A stretch of DNA of 64,000 nucleotides from Cyclobacteriaceae bacterium. GTDB lineage: Bacteria; Bacteroidota; Bacteroidia; Cytophagales; Cyclobacteriaceae. Positions 36,577 to 45,500 of the stretch are shown piece after piece. The stretch is taken from positions 1-64,000 of the forward strand of contig JAFIEV010000071.1 of the NCBI GenBank assembly GCA_020832305.1. Direction: 5' to 3'. The translations under genes and the position numbers were made by a program. Numbering within the stretch: position 1 is the first letter of the stretch; each line of letters starts with the position of its first letter. The notes under the pieces were generated by a model. That model ran no database searches. It saw nothing but the letters and a program-made list of their open reading frames with translations, and was not told the DNA's origin.

Positions 36577-37722
36577 ATGTATATCTCAAGAATTAAATTA
36601 AAAAATTGGAAAAACTTTAAAGAGATCGATGTGCCTCTTACCGAAAGGGTATTTATTGTAGGGCCAAATGCATCGGGTAAATCCAACCTCCTCGATATGT
36701 TTAGATTTTTGCGAGATATATCAAAACCCGGGGGCGGACTTCAAAATTCTGTGGTAGACCGGGGAGGTATTTCTAAAATTCGATGCCTGGCTGCTCGTAC
36801 ATATCCTGATGTTGAGATTGAAATTCATCTATCGGATTTTGGAAGTAAAGAAGTTTTGTGGAAATATGCTATTGGCATCAAGCAGGAAACCCGAGGTTAT
36901 CGTCAACCTTTAATTACATTCGAAAACGTATGGAAAAGTAATACGCAAATTTTATCAAGACCAGATACGGAGGATATTGAGGATAAAGAAAGACTAACCC
37001 AAACCCACCTTGAGCAGATTAATGCAAATAAGGAATTCAGGGTCGTAAATAAATATCTTGAATCTATTATTTACATGCACCTAATCCCTCAGCTGCTTAA
37101 GCACCCTTCAAGTTTTACAGGACCTGATTTACCCGGAGACCCTTTTGGAAAAGGTTTTCTGGAAAGAATTTCCAAGGTAAATGAAAAAACGAGAAATGCA
37201 TGGCTTAAAAAGATTCAGGAAGCATTGAAAATAGCCGTCCCTCAGTTTAAAGAATTTAGTTACACCGAGGATTTAGGAAAACCTCATTTAGAAGCGATGT
37301 ATGAGCATTGGAGGCCAAAAGCAGGTAAACAAAGAGAGGAGCAATTCTCCGATGGAACCTTACGATTAATTGGGCTATTATGGGCGCTTCAGGAAGGAGA
37401 TGGGCTGTTGCTAATGGAAGAACCTGAACTGTCACTAAACGCAGCGATCATTTCAAAAATACCTTCTCTTTTGTACAAACTTCAAAAGCCAAAAAAAAGA
37501 CAGGTAATTGTAACTACCCATAGTTTGGACTTATTAAACGATAAAGGAATATCCCTTGACGAAATTTTGCTTTTGGAACCTAATACTGAAGGCACGAAGA
37601 TCACAGTAGCTGCAGACATCCGGGAAGTCAAACTTATGATGGAGGGAGGTATGACCCCAGGAGCTGCTATTTTACCAAGAACAAAACCAAAAAACGTTAA
37701 CCAACTCACTTTAGGCTTTTAG
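36577..37722 (+). CDS. AAA ATPase of a putative two-gene defence module
   Basis: A 381-residue AAA_21/ABC-like ATPase starting at the ATG at 36577 (MYISRIKLKNWKNF). Walker A GPNASGKS is at residues 29-36. FSDGTLRLIGLL holds a signature-like loop, LLLMEEPELSLN the Walker B, and VIVTTHSLDLL the switch His. This is the ATPase half of several anti-phage systems (RloA-, AriA- and OLD-like), which usually gate a nuclease or nickase partner. The partner is probably the next gene, 3 bp downstream. The codon use and AT richness, and the repeat-walled setting, fit an acquired module. Confidence 0.87.
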   Translation: MYISRIKLKNWKNFKEIDVPLTERVFIVGPNASGKSNLLDMFRFLRDISKPGGGLQNSVVDRGGISKIRCLAARTYPDVEIEIHLSDFGSKEVLWKYAIGIKQETRGYRQPLITFENVWKSNTQILSRPDTEDIEDKERLTQTHLEQINANKEFRVVNKYLESIIYMHLIPQLLKHPSSFTGPDLPGDPFGKGFLERISKVNEKTRNAWLKKIQEALKIAVPQFKEFSYTEDLGKPHLEAMYEHWRPKAGKQREEQFSDGTLRLIGLLWALQEGDGLLLMEEPELSLNAAIISKIPSLLYKLQKPKKRQVIVTTHSLDLLNDKGISLDEILLLEPNTEGTKITVAADIREVKLMMEGGMTPGAAILPRTKPKNVNQLTLGF

Positions 37723-37725
37723 TTC

Positions 37726-38328
37726 ATGATCTATATCAATATCGTTTTTGAGGATGTTGTCAGCGAATTTTTGATGTATGCTGTTTTAGAATCTTTTGAA
37801 AATAAGTTTCATGTTGTAAATAGTTATCATGGTAACGGATATGGTTATATCAAAAAAAATATTGATGGGTTTAATCAAGCCTCTGCTGCCATACCTTTTT
37901 TTGTCCTTACCGATCTTGATAACTACATCTGTCCAACAGCATTAATGACTGATTGGTTTAAAAACCCCATGCACCAAAACCTGATATTCAGAATTGCTAT
38001 AAGGGAAGTAGAATCATGGATTTTAGCGGATTACCATGCCTTTGCTCAATTTACAGGGTTAAGTGAGCAAATAATACCTAAAAATCCAGATAACCTTCGA
38101 GATCCTAAAAAAACAATCATTGATCTTATAAAAAGATGTAAAAAAAGAGAACTTAGAGAAGATATCATTCCAATTAATAATAACGCATCTATAGGGCCAA
38201 ACTATAATGAAAGGCTCATTGACTATATATTAAATTTTTGGAATCTACATGTTGCAAGAAGAAACTCCGAAAGCCTAAACCGAACTTGCCTAAATCTTGA
38301 AAAATTTGTTTTTGAAATTCCAAAGTAG
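37726..38328 (+). CDS. DUF4276/TOPRIM-like effector of the ATPase pair
   Basis: A 200-residue soluble protein. An acidic N-terminal strand end (FED, residues 8-10), VLTDLDNY with a D-x-D at Asp63/Asp65, and REVESWILAD (93-102) fit DUF4276-type TOPRIM-like proteins, in which the acidic residues bind Mg2+. Such proteins are found next to AAA_21 ATPases in suspected defence loci. Nuclease activity is inferred from the fold, not shown. It starts 3 bp after the ATPase stop. The C-terminal 40 residues are basic and may contact nucleic acid. Confidence 0.72.
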   Translation: MIYINIVFEDVVSEFLMYAVLESFENKFHVVNSYHGNGYGYIKKNIDGFNQASAAIPFFVLTDLDNYICPTALMTDWFKNPMHQNLIFRIAIREVESWILADYHAFAQFTGLSEQIIPKNPDNLRDPKKTIIDLIKRCKKRELREDIIPINNNASIGPNYNERLIDYILNFWNLHVARRNSESLNRTCLNLEKFVFEIPK

Positions 38329-38652
38329 CGCATCTCGCAATAAAAGGAGAACCTATCCCGGCAGGTTGGTGTGACATGTGCCTTGTTTATGAAAAGCAGG
38401 GTCTGAAACCCACAATGCGCTAAACAGATAACGGAAAATTATTTTCTATGGTCCTTGTTTTAAACGAGGACCACCGCCTTTGTCACCTGGCACGGGATTC
38501 CAGAAAAACCTCGATTTCCAACGAGGGCGGAAGACAGCATACACAATCTGCCATAGCGAAGCAAAAAGCCATTTCAAAGTACGTCGTCCTATAAGGTTTC
38601 AAAAATCCTTATAGGTCTGTTGCGTTTTTCGGCCTCTGTCTTTAACTGACGC

Positions 38653-39076
38653 CAGTCCACCACGCCACGCCGGCATGCTGGTGTGATTTGTGCCTCCAAT
38701 TATGAAAAGCAGGGTTTGCAACTCTGTATTGAAAGGAAAAATCTCTACCTGTGTTGTAGATGTTCTTAAAAAAAATATTCATTTATCTGATATTCAATAT
38801 TTTAAAAACCTACAAGGTTGGCGAAATCTTATAGGTTGGTTCCGGATTATCAGTTTATATCATAATAAGCAGACATGTCAGGTTTTGAAAACCTGACATG
38901 TTTTTACCTACCAATGAAAAACAGGGTTTGAAACAACAGTCTACATAACTCCTAAACAGATAATGGAAACAAACACCGTAATCCCCCTCAATGCCCAGGG
39001 TTGAAACCCACGGCATTGAGGGGGCTACATGCTTTAATGATATTGCCTTTTCCGCTTCGATTACCCTTTCGCCAAC
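38653..39076 (+). repeat. Long mosaic repeat, copy B
   Basis: Its left part (38653-38905) matches copy C at 40517-40766: CACGCCGGCA, GAAAAGCAGGGTTTGCAACTC, AAAAATCTCTACCTGTGTTG, and the two stems. Its right part (38804-39076) matches copy A at 34346-34620. Copy B is thus the only full-length form, and A and C are complementary fragments overlapping in the 100-bp hairpin core. Confidence 0.8.
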
Positions 39077-39504
39077 GCTACGAACTACGAGCTCTGAGCT
39101 ATATGAAACTCCAACAACAGAAAAAAAAATGACAGAAATTCAAATCAAAGAGTTCTGATGGCCGATTTCGAGCAGGATGCCAGGAAAGCTTGTCCTTAGC
39201 AGGATGAAATCCCCCATTTCCTGTCCCGCATAAACGGGAAGGGGGTTAGGGGGGTGTTGCCTTGCAGAACTGTCCGTTAACAAACCGAGCAATACATTGA
39301 TGTCAATCATATAAGAGTGAAGTCAAATTGCGAGGTTACATCAGGCCCTTGAAAAACAAACACCAATCTGATGAAATGAAGGCGAAGGGTTGGGAAGGAA
39401 GCAAACAATGTTTGAGCGAAGCGAGTTTTGTTTGCGGCGGGCGGGGCCTTTATTTTAGGTCAGGGTCCCGTTTAGCTTCGCTTACGGGACGGCGGGGTTT
39501 TTTT

Positions 39505-39536
39505 GTTACTTTTTTGACCTGAAGCAAAAAAGTAAC
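39505..39536. other. Perfect 11-bp hairpin
   Basis: GTTACTTTTTT (39505-39515) pairs with AAAAAAGTAAC (39526-39536) around GACCTGAAGC. It follows the GTCCCGT/ACGGGAC stem (39465-39490), and it lies about 100 bp upstream of the Rpn gene. Confidence 0.55.
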
Positions 39537-39641
39537 AGAAAGTTAACCTATAAAAAATACAATCCATACCTTAAAAGAAAAGAAAATAATTAAATCCGCT
39601 GCTCACCGATTTAAGAATAGAGACACGAATTCATCATAGAA

Positions 39642-40313
39642 TTGCAAAACGCCTCACAACGATGGCTCAAAGACAGAAGCATTTTTTACGCTACCTATCC
39701 CATACAGGAACAATCAGTAAAGGGAAAAGGCTGGGACTATGAACTTAAGGCTACCTATACCATCGTGATTATGAACTTTCCATTGATGGATGGTGATTCG
39801 CGGTACCATAAGGTTGTAAAATTAATGGATACTCATACCAACAAGGTATTTTTCGACAAATTGTGTTTTGTATATCTGGAAATTCCTAATTTTACCCTTG
39901 AGCTTGATGAACTTAACAATGACTTTGATCGTTGGATATATGTACTAAAACACATGCACCGTTTGCAGGATTTGCCTGATAAATTGAAAACTAAGATATT
40001 CGAAAAAGTATTTCACATTGCTGAAGTATCTAATTTAAGTAAAGAGGAAATGAGAGCCTATAGTAAAAGTCAAAAAACCATTTGGGACAATTACGCAGTT
40101 ATGGAGTCTGCCAGGCTGGAAGGTATGGAGAGGGGAATGGAGAAGGGAATAGAGAAAGGAATAGAAAAGGGAAGACAAGTAGGCAGGGAAGAAGGTAGAG
40201 AAGAAGGAATAGTTATTGGAATGAATAGAGCCGGAGTAAGTATTGAAAAAATTTCTGAAGCCACTGGGATTTCGATTGATGAAATTAATAAGATACTGGC
40301 GGAAAACCCTTGA
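39642..40313 (+). CDS. N-terminally truncated Rpn-family nuclease
   Basis: A 223-residue protein of the Rpn (recombination-promoting nuclease/putative transposase, PD-(D/E)XK) family. It begins inside the usual protein at QNASQRWLKDRSIFYATYPI; the first 80 or so residues, which carry the KxxFxxxFG region and the first catalytic acidic residue, are missing, and upstream DNA is repeat. The C terminus has the typical GMEKGIEKGIEKGRQVG repeat and a short helix-turn-helix-like end (ISIDEINKILAENP). Because of the missing N terminus it is probably inactive, or starts at an unseen codon. A broken copy lies at 33479-33818. Confidence 0.75.
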   Translation: MQNASQRWLKDRSIFYATYPIQEQSVKGKGWDYELKATYTIVIMNFPLMDGDSRYHKVVKLMDTHTNKVFFDKLCFVYLEIPNFTLELDELNNDFDRWIYVLKHMHRLQDLPDKLKTKIFEKVFHIAEVSNLSKEEMRAYSKSQKTIWDNYAVMESARLEGMERGMEKGIEKGIEKGRQVGREEGREEGIVIGMNRAGVSIEKISEATGISIDEINKILAENP

Positions 40314-40516
40314 CCCATCTTGAAAGAGACGCTGGACAATTCTTCCTCCTGCGTTTCCATACATTTCTACTCAATGAATGACTCGCTATGATAAAAGCTG
40401 GAAGTGTAAAGAAATGCATTTCAAATTCAACCCCTTCAGGGCTTTTAGTAAAAATAAATACGATAATAATGAAACAACTATATGGGTTTATTGTAGCACC
40501 CTTTCAGTGCTGGAGC

Positions 40517-40766
40517 AAGTCCATGCCACGCCGGCAGGCTGGTGCGACTTGTGCCTTCAATCATGACAAGCGGGGTTTGCAACTCTATATTGAAAGGAAA
40601 AATCTCTACCTGTGTTGTAGTTGATGTTCTTAAAAAACATATTCATTCATCTGATATTCTATATTTTAAAAACCTATAAGATTGGCGAAACCTTATAGGT
40701 TGGTTCCGGATTATCAGTTTATATCATAATAAGCAGACCTGTCAGGTTTTGAAAACCTGACAGGTG
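40517..40766 (+). repeat. Long mosaic repeat, copy C
   Basis: Collinear with 38653-38905 for about 250 bp, including AACTCTATATTGAAAGGAAA and the CCTATAAG..CTTATAGG and CTGTCAGG..CCTGACAG stems. It then diverges where copy B continues. Confidence 0.8.
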
Positions 40767-41762
40767 GCTATCTCCTTTTTAATGGCCTTTTGTGTTAAAA
40801 AAAACCTCTACCGTGTTGGTGTTTTTCCACCAACAAGAATTGAAACCCTTACATGGACCCGTTCGGAATTTTTTTTCCCCAAGACTAAAAATAACTGTAG
40901 GTGGTTGTTTTGTAGTTTCTATAATTGAGCCGTGTGCCAGCGTTGGGGAATGGCTCTGGTTTGCAAAGAGGACCGGAAAGAGATGCTGTTCATTTACCTG
41001 AATGACCGTACCATGCACTGTTCGGGATTTGCAATCCTGAACTGCTGATGACGCGGATTTGCAATCCGTCAGGCTTAAAATAGCCGCAAGCAATAGATGA
41101 ATAGGTATATAATATAGGCGCAGGCAGCACGCCTGCCCTGGCTGTTTTTTTTACAGATGCGACACCCTCCGGGGTCGATTGTATAGCACGGACATTTGTG
41201 CTATAGACATTAGAATCCTACGGATTCAGGGCTTTCTGCTTATAAATGAAAGCACGCTCAAAATGTCGATCTTTAGTTTTATTCTGCAACGAGGAATGGA
41301 AACTCAGATACCTTTATCGATAGTTTCTCCGTTCAGCTTACTGACAACAGGTTATTCGAAGCAAATTAAGTCGTGCAGTGAAATGCATTTTTCGATAATC
41401 ATCTTTGTAATGTGATGGGTTCTATACCTCGATAATCTCAAATCGCTCATCAGGGTTAAAATAAAGGCATGCGATAGAAGATATGTAATATGTGATTTCA
41501 GATCTATACTTCGCCAATCTCAAATCGCTAATCTCAAATCGCTAATCAGGATTAAAATAAAGATATGCGATATGTGATTTCAGATTTAAAAATCGCCGGT
41601 TAATTTAAACTCTACCCACGCCTTCTTTACCCTCCCCCTTGTTGGTGTTTTTCCACCAACAAGAATTGAAACCCATCCCCCATTACGTTTACGCATTCCG
41701 GATCACGGATCTCGCATTACGTATTACCCATCACCCATCACGTATCTTGTTTCTGCCACACA

Positions 41763-41847
41763 GCATCTTAGCGCTGTAGGCGCGGCATCTTTGTAGAAAC
41801 AAAAGCAATGTAAAAAAATAAGCGCCGTAGGTGCGAAACTATTTTTT
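41763..41847 (+). repeat. AGCGC/ATCTTTGTAG family, copy 3
   Basis: GCATCTTAGCGCTGTAGGCG, then CATCTTTGTAGAAAC, then AGCGCCGTAGGTGCGAAACT. About 85 bp, collinear with 30597-30676. A degenerate TTTTTCTACGAAGATGCC fragment lies just downstream near 41911. Confidence 0.75.
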
Positions 41848-42568
41848 AAACAAAGCATTTTCTCATAAAAAAGGTGTCACCACTACGGGGCTTTACCTAC
41901 TGCTTATTTGGTTTTTCTACGAAGATGCCATCCCTATCGGGATTTTCATTTGTGCACCTAATGCTGACCCCCGCGTGTATTGTTCTATCATCTTTGAGTG
42001 ATTTTTTTCCAAAAAAGAATCACTCAACCCATGTGTATACTGGAGCAAGCCTTGCAATTCTGCCCTATACTATGAATATCAGGGCTTGTAACCCGCCTCA
42101 CAAATCTCACGGGAAACTACGAGCTCAACATCTAAGCATCTCGACATCAACACTTAACACTTAACACTTAACATTTTCACCTTTGAGCTTTCACCTCACC
42201 CCTAAACAACTAACCAACGCAACAACCACCATCTCACCCATCACCCATTACGTATTCTAAGACTAAAGCAAGAGAAATAGTACAATCTTTTTATGAAGCA
42301 TCACGCTCCCTACCGGGTAGTGTAGAAAACTCATGGTTCATCTCAACCCTCGCTCTTGTTGGTGTTTTTCCACCAACAAGCACTGAAACCCATCACCTAT
42401 CACCCATCTCGGATTACGCATTTCGCATCACGGATTACGCATCCCGCATCACGCATCACGGTTTTCCGTGATATTTTTTTTTCACGGATTGCCTTGAAGA
42501 TTTTCAAAATATCTTTTTACAGCTTTATTGTCTGATTTTCACATCAATTAAAACCAAACAAAAAAGCC

Positions 42569-45500
42569 ATGAAACCATTTTACTACCTGCTGATTGCCAT
42601 GATACTTTTCGGCATCTTTAAGGCAGAAGCGCAAACCTTTGAACAGTATGCCCAGCAATGGATCAATCAGGAGCGTGCCCGTTTTGCCACCTATCATTAC
42701 GAAGGCAGCGCTGAATTCAGCAAGCGGGGATATGTAAGTGACCGGCCTTATGAATGGTCAAAAAACCTTGGGCTACCAGGTGATAACGTTCCCGTAGATC
42801 CTTTTTTTACAACGGCAAATGGTGATACTATAGCCAAACATGTTGTAATTTTTGTGCATGGATATGGAGGTCCATTAGGCTCAGGCAGGTATTATGATCG
42901 GTTTGAGCCATTCCTTACTTCCATTGATGACAAACCGCATGAAACAGGTGCCACCGCCTGGTTTGATCCCGGCCAGGCGCCTGGTGGCAATGGACCTAAG
43001 CTATATCCTTACCTTCGCTTCGGCAATAGCGATGTAGGTTTTGATCCGGATGAGTGGGTAATTCTGGCTGTCAGCCTCAACATACTACCCGAATTTGGCG
43101 CCGGTCGTTCTATTCTTGAAAATGCTGATAGATTAAGGGCATTAATGGATGCCCTTTGGCATGAATATCACCCGTGGATCAAAACCCTATCTTTTGTAAG
43201 TCATTCTACCGGTTCACCGGTTGTTAAGTCTGTATTGGGAGAGCGCGGTCAAGCCTATCGGAATCAACATCCCTGGATAGCCTATGTAGATGATCACATT
43301 AACCTGGCTGGTGCCCTTGGTGGCACCCCTGCTGTACTTTTAGATGCTGTTGCCATGTTGGGGCCGTTAGGGCAACAACTCCTATATGGCATTCAGCATC
43401 CCGATGATCATATCAGCCTGGTAAACAGGTATTCTGCCGAACAGACCGTGCTCCCTCCATTCCGCAAAAAAAGAACTTATCGATGGCCTGAACACATTAA
43501 TGTCTTATCAGTTGCCGGTGTTTGGAACGGTGGTCCGCTTTTAGGTATGCCTATTGTGCCGGTAGCAAATTTCAATGTTACAGCCGATGGCAATCCTTTC
43601 TCAGGGGGAGCCATTTATAATTATCCAAGCGCTTACCTCATCGACCCCGCAGGTCAACTTGGCATTACTGCTTACCTTGGCAAATTTGATGGCGTGGTTT
43701 CAAATATGGGTGTACTGGAGAGGATAGACTATCGATTGAATGCTATTCCTCTGCACTTATTTTCATTTACAAGCCAAACCGAACCGAACACGCATTATGA
43801 AATCGACTGGGACAGCAACTGGGTTTTGCCCTCCCTTAGCAATGTCGATGGCGGAGGTCAGGCCATAGGCCAATCCAATGCCGGCAACGCTGCGCCTTCC
43901 CGCGACCGAAACAAAGGTACAGCCCTCACCTATGTTGAAGTAGAAGCGGAACATAATGGGATGTTGCACAACCAACATTTGCTCAGGCTTATTAAAAGAC
44001 GTCTGGGAGATGTTACCATTACTCCGCATATAAAAACACCAATGATTCAACAATTAAGTCAGAAGGAAGGTGTTTTGGCAGGGGGTAATAAACTAATCAT
44101 TGATGGAGACAACTTCTCCTTTATGCGATATGTACAGTTTGGAAACATTAAGACCGATGATTTTAGTGTAATCAATTCCAAAAGAATCGAAGTAATTGTT
44201 CCTCCAGCCACCAATGCCGGACCTGTTAAAATTACTATCGTAAACAATGCAGGAAAAAGCATAGACAATAACAATCCCGATCATATATATACCTATAAAG
44301 GCCTGCTGGAAAAACCGCTTGTTGAGTTGCTTGAGGATCAACCCCGCAAAATTCAACTCAAAGCAGAAAATGGCACATCGATTTATTACAGCTTTTCAAA
44401 TCCACTACCCGGGCCGGGCGCTGTCAACACCACTTTATATACCGAACCTTTCATTTTTCCTGTCAATCCCTTTTCCGAAAATTCAGAAATAACCCTGTAT
44501 GCAAGGGCTTTTAAAGAGCATCACTTCCCCAGTGAAACCCTCACAGAGCCATTATTGAATACCATTTCTGCCCATACTCCAGAAATCGAATATACATTAC
44601 CCAGAAATCCGGATGGTACGGCTACCGTTAGAATGACAAGCTCCACACCGGTTTCAGCGCAGGGCTTTGCTCCGGTGATCTTTTACACTACCAATGGCTC
44701 CAATCCTGATATAAACGCACAAGTTTACAATGGCCCAATCACCGTAGGCATCGGCGAACATCAATTCAAAGCGAGGGCTTTTCAATATGGCTTTAACATT
44801 AGCCCGGTTTCCGAACTGAATTTTACCATTTACGACCCGGCAGATGGTGTTACTGATCCTGAAATAAACCCCTTTTCGAGCCAGGCATTTGCTGGTCCAA
44901 TAACCATTAGCATGAAAAACTTTACTGAGGGCAGCACCATCAGATACAACATTGGCATTGGCGAACTGCCCCCTGATCCAACTGAAACCGGAGCAGGAGC
45001 TACTACTTATACTCAACCCATCATATGGAATGAGCCCGGGACAGACATATTTATCAAAGCCAGAGCCTTTAAGGCCGGCCAGTCACCGAGCAAAATTGTG
45101 CAAACGGGGAAGCTAACCCAAAACATTCCAATTACCCAGGCCGGAAAACCTTCAATATTTGGCAATTTTTTCAAATATGATTTAAGAGGAAGCCTGCCTC
45201 CGGATTGGGAAGGGCAAAATGGCGGCGGTGGAGATTTATTTCTTCAAGGTACGCTTGCCAGTGTTGTACTGGACCATGAAGAAGATATGATTCTATCTGA
45301 TGAAATAGATTTTAAAAATTACGAAAAGATAAAACTGAGCATAGATATCAGACGGGCCGGAGCCGGTGGCGGGCCTCTGTTGCTCATAGAAGTTTCAAAC
45401 AACAATGGCAATTCATGGAACTACCTTATTATGGCCGGCACCATTCCGGGTACTGCCTTTGAGACCCAAACCTTTACATTCGACAACCCTGGAAGCCCCG

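Larger units (their letters stand above)
38329..39641. other. Repeat-rich non-coding region
   Basis: It contains GAAAAGCAGGG modules (38350-38430), a CCTTGT/ACGAGG block (38450-38530), the inverted CCTATAAGG repeat (38565-38620), the B copies of two long repeats (38653-39076), a GTCCCGT/ACGGGAC hairpin (39465-39490) and an 11-bp hairpin at 39505-39536. Frames open across 38690 and 39328 are repeat, not genes. Confidence 0.65.
40314..42568. other. Repeat-rich non-coding region at island end
   Basis: In order: Rpn 3'-flank repeat (40425-40490), long repeat copy C (40517-40766), a GTTGGTG/CACCAAC hairpin (40815-40834), a TTTGCAATCC module (41025-41070), the CGACCC/CTATAGACAT repeat (41150-41240), a duplicated AATCTCAAATCGCTAATC run (41440-41600), a TTGTTGGTG hairpin (41638-41663), ACGCATCACGG-like runs, the AGCGC repeat (41763-41847), ACACTTAACACTTAACAC (42150) and another TTGTTGGTG hairpin (42355-42380). 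No gene is supported; the last 80 bp is the upstream region of the lipase-like gene. Confidence 0.65.

Noticed and set aside
38690-39522. Short frames at 38690-38896 and 39328-39522
   Set aside because: Both lie in dispersed repeats (long repeat copy B, and the GTCCCGT and GTTAC hairpin block) and have no coding character.
40035-40364. Minus-strand frames opposite the Rpn gene
   Set aside because: They are antisense to the Lys/Glu/Gly-repeat end of the Rpn protein and mirror its composition only.
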